The notes below the pieces were generated by a model that was not told the origin of the DNA, searched no databases, and saw nothing but the letters and a program-made list of their open reading frames with translations. A DNA stretch of 64,000 nucleotides from Algoriphagus terrigena DSM 22685. Its GTDB lineage: Bacteria > Bacteroidota > Bacteroidia > Cytophagales > Cyclobacteriaceae. The DNA lies in assembly GCF_000429445.1 (NCBI RefSeq), contig NZ_AUBW01000016.1, positions 1-64,000 on the forward strand. The letters are read 5' to 3'. The position numbers were made by a program, and so were the translations under genes. Every line of letters starts with the position of its first letter. Within the stretch, counting starts at the first letter, position 1. Positions 44,016 to 52,249 of this stretch are shown here, in pieces.

Positions 44016-45068
44016 TTACCTGAAGCTCTCATTGATCTGATCAAGCACTTTCGTCCCCGGATTTAAGTCTTCTTCCTTCAATTGATTTAGCGGAGTTTTA
44101 GCCGTATTCAGAGTTCGATGAAGATCCTTCCAGTCTGAATTGACATACAGCAATCCAGTCAAAATCTCCTCCTCCATTCTGGCCTTTTGCAAGGCATTCA
44201 CAGCAGAGAGCCGATCTTCGGGATCCCAGTCCCGCGCCAGTTTGTTCAGCTGGATCTCCGAATCATCGTGCATTGCCACAGGGGTCGATGTTCCCGCCTC
44301 ATAGTCAACGCTGATCTCATTTTTCATCGGAACCAGATCCTTTGCCGAAGTCGCTTCTATGTGTTCACGCACATAATCATAGGATTTGGTAGACCCGGGA
44401 TTGTTGTTAAACGTAACACAGGGCGAGATCACATTCAAGAAGGCAAATCCCTGATGTCGGATCGCAGCCTTGAGCAGAGGAATGAGTTGCTGTTTGTCGC
44501 CGCTGAAGCTTTGTCCCACAAAAGACGCCCCCAACTCAATCGCCAAACTGGCGAGATCGATGGCCTGAAAAGGGTTGATGGCTCCGGACTTGTTTTTCGA
44601 TCCCAAGTCAGCAGTCGCCGAGTCCTGCCCTTTCGTCAGTCCGTAGCAACCATTGTTCATCACGACATAGACCATATTAAGATTTCTACGAATGACATGG
44701 ACGAGCTGCCCCATCCCAATCGAAGCGGAATCCCCATCTCCGGAAACGCCAAAATAAACCAGGTCTTTATTCGCCATATTCGCGCCAGTAGCCACGGAGG
44801 GCATTCGCCCATGCACAGAATTGAAGCCGTGCGAATTGCCCAAAAAATAGGTGGGAGTCTTGGAAGAACACCCGATTCCGGAGATTTTGGCAACGAGATG
44901 CGGCTCGATATCCAGCTCATAACATGCCCGCACGATCGCGGCGCTGATGCTGTCATGTCCACATCCGGCACAAAGTGTCGATAAACTTCCTTCGTATTCC
45001 TTGAGCGTGTATCCCAATTTGTTTTTGGGAAGCCGGGGATGACTAAACTGTGGTTTGAGATAGCTCAT
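44016..45068 (-). CDS. korB: 2-oxoacid:ferredoxin oxidoreductase, beta subunit
   Basis: A 350-residue thiamine-diphosphate-binding subunit. TLCAGCGHDSISAAIV and IGCSSKTPTYF are the conserved cysteine segments; SGDGDSASIGMGQLVHVIRRNLNMVYVVMNNGCYGLTKGQ holds the thiamine-diphosphate/magnesium motif (GDGD ... NN). Together with the alpha subunit it oxidises a 2-oxoacid (2-oxoglutarate most likely) plus CoA to the acyl-CoA and CO2, reducing ferredoxin. The beginning of the gene overlaps the end of korA by 26 bases. It is the last gene of the three-gene operon. Confidence 0.93.
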   Translation of the reverse strand: MSYLKPQFSHPRLPKNKLGYTLKEYEGSLSTLCAGCGHDSISAAIVRACYELDIEPHLVAKISGIGCSSKTPTYFLGNSHGFNSVHGRMPSVATGANMANKDLVYFGVSGDGDSASIGMGQLVHVIRRNLNMVYVVMNNGCYGLTKGQDSATADLGSKNKSGAINPFQAIDLASLAIELGASFVGQSFSGDKQQLIPLLKAAIRHQGFAFLNVISPCVTFNNNPGSTKSYDYVREHIEATSAKDLVPMKNEISVDYEAGTSTPVAMHDDSEIQLNKLARDWDPEDRLSAVNALQKARMEEEILTGLLYVNSDWKDLHRTLNTAKTPLNQLKEEDLNPGTKVLDQINESFR

Positions 45069-46878
45069 GGCTGGTGCTGTTTTTTTGGTTTAGGTAATTG
45101 GTGATTTGCTTTTTGATGGCGTCAGCGGTGATCGGCATGCCGTCGTAATTGAGCACAGGCACCAGTTTTTTGGGATTGCAGTCGAGCTCCATGAGCAGCA
45201 TCTTTCGCATCTGGGCATCTCTGTTTTGCTCGATGACAAAAAGAGTCCCGTGGTTTTCCACAAACTCAACCACGTCGCTTCCAAAGGGGAAAGCTTTGAT
45301 TCGGATCGAGTCGACGGCAATTTCTTCCTCTGCCAGCAAATCTCTGGCTTCCTCGGACGAAAAGCTGGATGTGCCGAAGAACAAGATGCCGATAGCATTT
45401 GAGCTTCCCGAGATGTTGATCTCAGCAGCAGGAACCATCGTTTTGGCAGTTTCCCATTTCTTGATCAACCGATCCATATTTCTCTTATAAGCTGCCCCGT
45501 CTTCGGTGTAGGCGGCGTACTCATCTTTGGAAGTACCCCGTGTAAAAAAAGCGCCCTTGGTCGGATGCGTCCCCGGATAGGTTCGATAGGGAATCCCGTC
45601 CCCGTCCGAATCCAAGTACCTGCCAAATTTCCCTATTTCCTCCAGATCGTCCGCGGTCAAAACCTTCCCCCTCTTGTATTTGCGGCCTGCATTCCATTCG
45701 AAGGGCTCGCTGACATGGTCGTTCATCCCCAAATCCAGATCCGTCATGATGATCACCGGAGTTTGCAATTGCTCCGCCAGATCAAAACTGGCGGCAGTCA
45801 TCTCAAAGCATTCACTGGGACTTGCCGGAAAAAGCAGGATATGCTTGGTGTCTCCGTGGGAGGCGAAAGCAGCTGCCAAGAGATCGGATTGCTGTGTTCG
45901 GGTCGGCATCCCGGTGCTTGGGCCAGCCCGCTGGACATCTATCAGCACAGCGGGCACCTCTGCAAAGTAGGCCAATCCCAAAAACTCGCTCATGAGCGAA
46001 ATGCCCGGGCCGGAGGTCGCGGTAAAGGCTCTTGCTCCATTCCAATTCCCTCCGATCACCATGCCCATTGCTGCCAGCTCGTCCTCTGCCTGCACGATCG
46101 CAAACTTATTTTCACCGCTTTCGTCCTTTCGGTATTGCTTGCAATACTTTTCAAATGCTTCAGCCACCGAAGTCGATGGGGTGATCGGATACCAAGCCAT
46201 GACGGTGGCGCCGCCGAAGACGGCCCCCAGACCGCAAGCTGTATTTCCGTCCACCAGAATCTTCCCATTCAGCAATTCCCGCTTTTCCAGGCTAAAGTCC
46301 AGCGGGTAATCAAAGTGCTCCTCCACATACTTCATCCCAAGGCTTAGCGCCGCAAAATTGGCTTCAACGAGGGCCTTTTTCCCTTCAAATTGCTCCTCGA
46401 TCAGCGTCCGAATGACGGCATCATCCATCGCCAGCAGCCTGACCAGCGCCCCGACATAGATGATGTTTTTCAGCAATTGCCGTTTACGCGGGTCTTCAAA
46501 AGCTACATTGGCCATCTCCATCATGGGAATGCCAAGGTAATTGATACCCTCCCTGTAGTATTCCGGGCTTAGTTTTTTGGTGCTGTCGTAGATAAAATAT
46601 CCGCCCTCCTTCACGCTCTGCACATCCTTGGCCATACTTTGAGGATTGACACTCACCATGAGATCGATCCCTTCCCGACGACCCAGGTAGCACTTTTCGC
46701 TCACCCGGACCTCGTACCAGGTAGGCAGTCCCTGGATGTTGGAGGGAAAAATATTCTTGGGAGTGACCGGAATTCCCATTCGGAAGATGGTCTTGGCAAA
46801 CAGGTAGTTGGCACTTGCGGACCCTGTCCCGTTCACATTCGCAAAACGGACGATAAAATCATTGATTCGATGGTTCAT
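45043..46878 (-). CDS. korA: 2-oxoacid:ferredoxin oxidoreductase, alpha subunit (gamma-alpha fusion)
   Basis: About 611 residues from the ATG at 46878, whose ATGA overlaps the stop of the preceding flavoprotein gene; the frame is open upstream but only as a shadow. The N-terminal about 190 residues are the gamma domain (FIVRFANVNGTGSASANYLFAKTIFRMG). The alpha part follows with GNTACGLGAVFGGATVMAWYPITPSTSVAEAF and FTATSGPGISLMSEFLGLAYFAEVPAVLID. The fused gamma-alpha form is typical of 2-oxoglutarate:ferredoxin oxidoreductases in aerobes and Bacteroidota. It forms a heterodimer or heterotetramer with KorB. Confidence 0.93.
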   Translation of the reverse strand: MNHRINDFIVRFANVNGTGSASANYLFAKTIFRMGIPVTPKNIFPSNIQGLPTWYEVRVSEKCYLGRREGIDLMVSVNPQSMAKDVQSVKEGGYFIYDSTKKLSPEYYREGINYLGIPMMEMANVAFEDPRKRQLLKNIIYVGALVRLLAMDDAVIRTLIEEQFEGKKALVEANFAALSLGMKYVEEHFDYPLDFSLEKRELLNGKILVDGNTACGLGAVFGGATVMAWYPITPSTSVAEAFEKYCKQYRKDESGENKFAIVQAEDELAAMGMVIGGNWNGARAFTATSGPGISLMSEFLGLAYFAEVPAVLIDVQRAGPSTGMPTRTQQSDLLAAAFASHGDTKHILLFPASPSECFEMTAASFDLAEQLQTPVIIMTDLDLGMNDHVSEPFEWNAGRKYKRGKVLTADDLEEIGKFGRYLDSDGDGIPYRTYPGTHPTKGAFFTRGTSKDEYAAYTEDGAAYKRNMDRLIKKWETAKTMVPAAEINISGSSNAIGILFFGTSSFSSEEARDLLAEEEIAVDSIRIKAFPFGSDVVEFVENHGTLFVIEQNRDAQMRKMLLMELDCNPKKLVPVLNYDGMPITADAIKKQITNYLNQKNSTSHELSQTTV

Positions 46879-48677
46879 TTGCTGATGGAGGGAAGGGGTG
46901 GAATCTGATACGCTTTGGTGACGCTGTAGAAGTACTTTTGCATGTCCCAGGCAGAAGTCGGACACCGTTCGGCGCAAAGCCCACAGTGAAGGCATACGTC
47001 CTCGTCTTTGACCATCACCCGCCCGGTTTTCAAGATGTCAGAGACCAGGATGTCCTGAGACGTATTTTCGGCAGGCACAAGCAAATTCTGCCGGAGCTGT
47101 TCCTCGTCCTCGTTGACAGTAAAAGTGATGCAGGAAGTCGGACACACGTCCATGCAAGCATCGCACTCGATGCAGCGATCTTCAGAAAAAACCGTCTGCG
47201 CATCGCAATTGAGGCATCGCTGGGTTTCCTTATAGGCCGTACGAATGTCAAAACCCAACTCGACCTCTTGCTTTCGATCCTTCAGTGTCAGAGACTTTTT
47301 GGCCTGTGGCACGATATATCGTTGGTCTATGGCGATCTGACTGTCATAGCTCCACTCGTGGATGCCCATTTTTTGGCTGACCAGATTAGTGTAGGGAGAG
47401 GGTCTGTCTTGGAGGTCTTTTCCCTCGCAAAATAAATGGATCGACACGGCGGCCTGATGTCCATGAGCTACCGCGGTGATGACATTTTCCGGCCCAAAGG
47501 CCGCATCTCCTCCAAAAAAAACGGTCGGTAGCGTGGATTGAAAAGTCGTGCGATCCACCACGGGCATATCCCACTCATCAAACTCCAAACCTAAATCACG
47601 CTCGATCCAGGGAAAGCTATTTTGCTGCCCAATGGCAAGAAGCACCGTGTCCGCCTCTATAAATACCTCCGGCTCCTCGGTCGGAATCAGCTGCCGTTTC
47701 CCCTTCTCGTCATACACGGCCCGTACCTTTTGAAACTTCATCCCGGTCAGCACACCGTCGGAGACTTCGAAACTTACCGGCACATGGTTATCCAAGATTT
47801 GCACATCCTCATGAGCCGCGTCCTCTTTTTCCCACGGAGATGCTTTCATTTCGCCAAAAGGACTCCGCACGACCACTTTGACGTCCTTGCCTCCTAATCT
47901 TCGAGCAGTCCTGCAGCAATCCATCGCTGTATTTCCTCCACCGAGGACAATGACCTTTTGGGAAATCGACTGGGTGTGCTCAAAGGCCACACTCGCTAAC
48001 CACTCGATGCCAATATGAATGTGAGCAGCTCCTTCTTTTCTGCCCGGAAGCTTGGGTAGATCTTTGCCTCTCGGCGCGCCGGTACCGACAAACACCGCAT
48101 CATAGTCCTTCGAAACGAGGTCTCTGAGGCTTTTGACGTAGGTCAGAAACTGCGTATGAATTCCCAAATCCAAGATATAATCTACCTCCTCATTCAGGAC
48201 AGTCTCCGGTAGCCGAAAGGAAGGAATCTGGCTTCGCATCATCCCACCGCCGGCAATCTGCTCATCAAAAAGGTGTACCTCATAACCTAACGGCGCAAGA
48301 TCTCTGGCCACAGTCAGCGAAGCGGGACCTCCGCCGATTAGGGCAATTTTCTTTCCGTTTGGGGGAAAAGGTGCCTGAGGCATGAGTTGCTTTACTTCGC
48401 CTTTTTGGTCGGCAGCGACTCTTTTCAACCTGCAGATGGCGACGGGCTCCTCTTCGACCCGCACCCTCCTACAGGCGGGTTCACAGGGTCGGTCGCAGGT
48501 TCTTCCCAAGATACCGGGGAAGACATTTGACTCCCAGTTGACCATGTAGGCTTCGGTATACTTCTCGGCTGCAATCAGCCGGATGTATTCCGGCACGGGT
48601 GTATGGGCGGGACAGGCGTACTGGCAGTCCACGACCTTGTGATAATATTCCGGATTCCGGGTATCGGTGGGCTTCAT
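46875..48677 (-). CDS. GltD/NfnB-like NAD(P)H:ferredoxin flavoprotein with two ferredoxin domains
   Basis: A 600-residue flavoprotein. N-terminal iron-sulfur domain with CQYACPAHTPVPEYIRLI and GRTCDRPCEPACRRVRVEE; FAD-binding IALIGGGPASLTVARDLAPLGY; NAD(P)-binding KVIVLGGGNTAMDCCRTARRLGG; then QRCLNCDAQTVFSEDRCIECDACMDVCPTSCITF and EDVCLHCGLCAERCPTSAWDM, two 4Fe-4S sites, at the C-terminus. The layout matches GltD-like subunits that exchange electrons between NAD(P)H and ferredoxin. It is the first gene of the operon, overlapping korA by 4 bases, so it is very likely the electron partner of the oxidoreductase. Whether it bifurcates electrons is not shown. Confidence 0.92.
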   Translation of the reverse strand: MKPTDTRNPEYYHKVVDCQYACPAHTPVPEYIRLIAAEKYTEAYMVNWESNVFPGILGRTCDRPCEPACRRVRVEEEPVAICRLKRVAADQKGEVKQLMPQAPFPPNGKKIALIGGGPASLTVARDLAPLGYEVHLFDEQIAGGGMMRSQIPSFRLPETVLNEEVDYILDLGIHTQFLTYVKSLRDLVSKDYDAVFVGTGAPRGKDLPKLPGRKEGAAHIHIGIEWLASVAFEHTQSISQKVIVLGGGNTAMDCCRTARRLGGKDVKVVVRSPFGEMKASPWEKEDAAHEDVQILDNHVPVSFEVSDGVLTGMKFQKVRAVYDEKGKRQLIPTEEPEVFIEADTVLLAIGQQNSFPWIERDLGLEFDEWDMPVVDRTTFQSTLPTVFFGGDAAFGPENVITAVAHGHQAAVSIHLFCEGKDLQDRPSPYTNLVSQKMGIHEWSYDSQIAIDQRYIVPQAKKSLTLKDRKQEVELGFDIRTAYKETQRCLNCDAQTVFSEDRCIECDACMDVCPTSCITFTVNEDEEQLRQNLLVPAENTSQDILVSDILKTGRVMVKDEDVCLHCGLCAERCPTSAWDMQKYFYSVTKAYQIPPLPSISK

Positions 48678-48749
48678 AGTTATTTTGGGTTACTATTATT
48701 TTAGAAAAAATCGAAATTTAATGCGGGTATTCGATAATTAATATAATTA
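48678..48749. other. Short AT-rich upstream region of the kor operon
   Basis: AT-rich gap before the GltD-like gene; presumably carries its promoter. TAATTAATATAATTATTAA is a near palindrome at 48737-48755. Confidence 0.4.
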
Positions 48750-49054
48750 TTAATTCTGCAAAAATGGTAACAGACAGCTATTTATGAACAAATTGGCGCC
48801 GGCTGATGTCGGAGACGAGACTTTTCCAGAATTGATGAAAGCTGAAAAATCCAACAAGAACTCAAGCCATTTTTCTGGAAAAGAATCTCGCTTTTTGATA
48901 AGAGCGGAAATCCGGTTTTGCTGAGACACTTGCGCTTTGGCCGCCGACAAGGATTTTTGGTGCTTTTCTAAAAAGTAGCCCAGCCCCAGCGATATGAAGC
49001 AACAAGTATGGGTGTATATAAAAAAGACTTCAAAAAATCTAAAATGCTACGCAT
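48750..49054 (-). pseudogene. Small membrane-anchored protein with a homopolymer frameshift
   Basis: From the ATG at 49054 the minus strand reads MRSILDFLKS and then runs out of frame within a six-base homopolymer (49020-49025). In the next frame a protein-like sequence continues: FIYTHTCCFISLGLGYFLEK, a likely membrane helix, then SLSAAKAQVSQQNRISALIKKRDSFPEKWLEFLLDFSAF, ending at 48750. One extra base in the run would join both parts into about 101 residues. It is either a pseudogene, a sequencing error or a slippage-controlled gene. The family is unknown. The frame without correction would give only 28 residues. Confidence 0.6.
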
Positions 49055-49115
49055 ATCGCTAACTGTCTCTTAACAATCCGATGAGCGAGCGAATCTCTGA
49101 ATTGAAGGCCTGTTT

Positions 49116-49376
49116 TTACGTTCTGGCGGGATCTACGCTTCTGGTACGAGCCGGATCTACCACCTGCGTTCTGGCAGGATCCACTTCGATCATTCCTCCC
49201 CGAGTCGAGCTTTCGGAAGCGTCCGAATCCTCTCTTTGCTCTTCCTCTGTTGGCTCTTCGGCAGACTCTTCATCCCCGCTGTCCTCCTCTCCGTCAGACC
49301 GTGATGCAAGGACAAGTGCCGCCACAAGTAAATACTGCTTGGCAAGCTGATTTAGCAGATCGGAATTCTCTCTCAT
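49116..49376 (-). CDS. Acidic low-complexity protein with C-terminal DPART repeats
   Basis: An 86-residue reading frame from the ATG at 49376: MRENSDLLNQLAKQYLLVAALVLASRSDG, a hydrophobic N-terminal part, then a run of E, D and S (DGEEDSGDEESAEEPTEEEQREDSDASESS), and three copies of VDPART separated by two or three residues, encoded by repeats of about 24 bases. No family is recognised. The opposite strand is also open but gives a less protein-like product. It lies just upstream of the frameshifted small gene on the same strand; the two may belong together. Confidence 0.5.
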   Translation of the reverse strand: MRENSDLLNQLAKQYLLVAALVLASRSDGEEDSGDEESAEEPTEEEQREDSDASESSTRGGMIEVDPARTQVVDPARTRSVDPART

Positions 49377-49502
49377 ACAATACATAAAATGCAAATTTTA
49401 TATGCTAAATATAATTTTTTTACTTATAAATCCAAATTATATTACCTCGAATTTGAGTTCATCCACCCCACTTTTTCGACGAAAAGCGATACCAGTAAAA
49501 TT

Positions 49503-49610
49503 ATGAAATCGAGTATAGCGCAAGCGACACACAGAGCAATAAACCGCGTGAAGGCTCTCCCAAAAAACAATCGGGACAGCCTATCTGGACTTTATGAAAA
49601 CAAATTATAA
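49503..49610 (+). CDS. Possible 35-residue leader peptide before the TPR kinase
   Basis: MKSSIAQATHRAINRVKALP... ends 5 bases before the kinase ATG. A basic, helical-looking peptide with no known family. The tight spacing suggests translational coupling, but a chance frame is possible. Confidence 0.3.
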   Translation: MKSSIAQATHRAINRVKALPKNNRDSLSGLYENKL

Positions 49611-49615
49611 AACAG

Positions 49616-51793
49616 ATGAAAGGTCACCGTGGATTTCAGATGAGGCTAAGTCGGAGGGTTGGTTTTTTAGCGGCATTTTTCAACCTCCTGACCGTGTTGG
49701 TGAGCCCTGCCCAAACCGCAGAAGGTCTGACTTCAGAGCTACGGAAATTCGAAAACTCACCGGGTTTTGAATCTGATACTACCTATCTCAACAAAGCAAA
49801 TGAACTGGGATTTTTGCTTGCAGAGAGCAATCCAGACAGCTCTTTGGTTTTTTTGAACTCAACTATCCTCCTTTGCCGGGAGGCCAGCTACAAAAAAGGC
49901 GAGGCCGAGGCGTTGAAGATCTACGGCAACGCACTGCAAAACACGGGAGACTTCAAGGGTTCCATTGAGCATTACAATACCGCTCTGGCGATTGCTAGCG
50001 AGATTCCGGGCGAGAAGCAAGTCCCTGGGATTTTGAACAACATCGGCTTGGTGAATTATTATCTCGGGAACCACACCCAGGCCCTCAATAACTTCTATGA
50101 CGCGATCAAACGCGCCGATCTGACAAATAATGCCAATGTCAAAGCCGCCGCGATCAACAATGTGGCAATGATCTATTTTGAACAGGGAAAACTGACGGAG
50201 GCGAAAGAAAAGTACCGGGAGACGCTGGCGATCTACCAAGCCATCAACAACCCCGGACGCGTCATCCTAGCGTACAACAACATCGGGGACGTGGAACTCA
50301 GGCAAAACAACCCCTTGGAAGCGCTTAACACGCTGAAAATCGGATACCGTGCGGCTTTGGAGCTGAAGAGCCCCGAGTTTATCGAAATGACCTCCAGAAC
50401 TCTCGCGGATATTTATTCGGCACTCGACAGTTTAGACAAAGCGGAGGCCTTATTTCGAGAGTCGATCTCCATGTCCCGGGAAAATGGCTACGGCGTGCCC
50501 CAGGCCCATTCCCTGATCGGTCTGGCAGACCTTTACTATAAAAAAGGAAAGCTGGCTGAAGCGTCTGGCTTTGCAAAAGAGGGACTACAGCAGGCGGAAT
50601 CCATGGCTCAACCGATGCTGATCCGGAATGCAAACGAACTTCTCTCCAGGATTTACGAGGAGGAGGGCAATTTTGCGGAGGCATTGCAAAGCTTCAAACT
50701 GTTCAAATTATTCAACGACAGCATCAACACCTCGCAGGCACAGCGATTGACTGCCTCTTTGGAAGCGGAATACGAGTTTTCGAAGAGGGAGCTCGAATAC
50801 GAAAAAGCAAGTCTGCGTCAGAAGTGGATCATCTTCTCCACCATTGCCGGGCTGATCGCTTTTCTAATCATCCTATTTGTTGGAAACCAAAACAAAAACC
50901 GTCTAAACAAGGCCTATCATGCGCTGCAGGAAAAGACAGCTGAAATCGAAATCAAAAATGAAAAGCTAGAGAAGGCGCTCGATCAACTGAAAGCCACACA
51001 GGTCCAGCTGATCCATGCCGAAAAAATGGCTTCACTCGGTGAGCTTACTGCGGGAATTGCACATGAAATTCAGAATCCATTGAACTTCGTCACCAACTTC
51101 TCAGAACTGGGTTCGGACATGGTGCAGGAGCTCCGGGAAGAGCGGGCCCGAAAGCCGGAAGAACAAGATCAAAGCTTGCAGGATGAAATCCTCGCCGACA
51201 TCCAAGTAAATCTGGACAAGATCAATCATCACGGCAAGCGGGCGGATTCGATCGTCAAAGGCATGCTCCAACACAGCCGCACCAGCTCCGGCGAGAAGTT
51301 GCCGACAGATATCAATGCGCTAGCCAACGAATACCTCCGTCTTTCCTTCCACGGTTTGAGGGCCAAGGACAAGACTTTTTCAGCAGACTTTCACACCGAT
51401 TTGGATCCCAATCTTCCAAAGGCAGAGATCGTCGCGCAGGATATTTCGCGGGTATTGATCAACCTGTTCAACAATGCCTTCTACGCCTGCGCCAACGCTG
51501 AATTCAGAAAGGAGAATCCCGACGTAAAACCAATGGTCGAGCTCTCCACCAAACTCGTCGGAGACACGGATCGACGCCAGATCCAGATCACCGTCTCGGA
51601 CAATGGTCCCGGCATCCCCAGTGCGATTGCTGACAAGGTCTTTCAGCCGTTTTTCACCACCAAGCCGAGTGGGCAAGGCACTGGCTTGGGACTCTCTCTG
51701 AGCTACGACATCGTCAAAGCCCACGGAGGGGAGTTGAAATTAAAATCAAAGCCTGGGGAGTTAACCACCTTCACCATTTTTTTACCCGTATAA
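49616..51793 (+). CDS. TPR-sensor histidine kinase
   Basis: A 725-residue kinase; ATG at 49616 used, with another at 49640 (MRLSRRVGFLAAFFNLLTVLVSPAQ) that gives a neater signal peptide. About seven tetratricopeptide repeats follow (EALKIYGNALQNTGDFKGSI, ILNNIGLVNYYLGNHTQAL, AINNVAMIYFEQGKLTEAK), then a membrane helix near residues 403-423, and the kinase core with His483 (GIAHEIQNPLNFVTNFSEL), NLFNNAFYAC, DNGPGI and GTGLGLSLSYDIV. The acceptor context is EIQNP rather than EIKNP. It begins a dense array of signalling genes. The receiver gene at 51813 begins 20 bases later and is its likely partner. Confidence 0.94.
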   Translation: MKGHRGFQMRLSRRVGFLAAFFNLLTVLVSPAQTAEGLTSELRKFENSPGFESDTTYLNKANELGFLLAESNPDSSLVFLNSTILLCREASYKKGEAEALKIYGNALQNTGDFKGSIEHYNTALAIASEIPGEKQVPGILNNIGLVNYYLGNHTQALNNFYDAIKRADLTNNANVKAAAINNVAMIYFEQGKLTEAKEKYRETLAIYQAINNPGRVILAYNNIGDVELRQNNPLEALNTLKIGYRAALELKSPEFIEMTSRTLADIYSALDSLDKAEALFRESISMSRENGYGVPQAHSLIGLADLYYKKGKLAEASGFAKEGLQQAESMAQPMLIRNANELLSRIYEEEGNFAEALQSFKLFKLFNDSINTSQAQRLTASLEAEYEFSKRELEYEKASLRQKWIIFSTIAGLIAFLIILFVGNQNKNRLNKAYHALQEKTAEIEIKNEKLEKALDQLKATQVQLIHAEKMASLGELTAGIAHEIQNPLNFVTNFSELGSDMVQELREERARKPEEQDQSLQDEILADIQVNLDKINHHGKRADSIVKGMLQHSRTSSGEKLPTDINALANEYLRLSFHGLRAKDKTFSADFHTDLDPNLPKAEIVAQDISRVLINLFNNAFYACANAEFRKENPDVKPMVELSTKLVGDTDRRQIQITVSDNGPGIPSAIADKVFQPFFTTKPSGQGTGLGLSLSYDIVKAHGGELKLKSKPGELTTFTIFLPV

Positions 51794-51812
51794 AAAACCT
51801 AACTTTTAGCCT

Positions 51813-52190
51813 ATGAAAATCCTTGTTGTCGATGATGAGCGAGATGTAGAAGACCTCTTTCGTCAGAAGTTCCGTAAAGAAATTCGAAATGAAGGCCTTG
51901 AGCTCGTCTTTGCTTTTTCAGGAAAAGAAGCCCTTGAAATCCTGGAAACCACTAATCCCCCCCAAGTTGCCAGTGTCTTCTCAGATATCAACATGCCTGG
52001 AATGAGCGGGCTCGAAATGCTGGGCATCATCAAAAGCCGTTTTCCCCAGCTCCAGGTCAACATGATCTCTGCCTACGGCGACACGGACAACTACACGCGA
52101 GCCATGAGCTCTGGAGCAAAGGGATTCTTCACCAAGCCTGTGGACTTTGAATCTCTGAGAAGGGAAATAGGCGAAATTCTAAGAAGTTGA
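51813..52190 (+). CDS. Single-domain response regulator
   Basis: A 125-residue receiver domain with no output domain. Acidic pocket VVDDERDVEDLF, phospho-acceptor Asp58 (FSDINMPGMSG), conserved Ser/Thr region NMISAYGD and Lys in FFTKPVDFESL. It starts 20 bases after the upstream TPR kinase and 60 bases before the next kinase. Lone receivers work as phosphate shuttles or act on protein targets. It is strongly similar to those at 53730 and 54513. Confidence 0.94.
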   Translation: MKILVVDDERDVEDLFRQKFRKEIRNEGLELVFAFSGKEALEILETTNPPQVASVFSDINMPGMSGLEMLGIIKSRFPQLQVNMISAYGDTDNYTRAMSSGAKGFFTKPVDFESLRREIGEILRS

Positions 52191-52249
52191 GTCCTGCGCT
52201 TGCCCCATTTTTCCTCCCAATCTAACGCTAAGAAAAGCCACCGAGTCGT

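Noticed and set aside
49081..49350. Plus-strand frame opposite the DPART gene
   Set aside because: Open only because of the repeats; the serine-rich product is less convincing than the acidic protein on the other strand.
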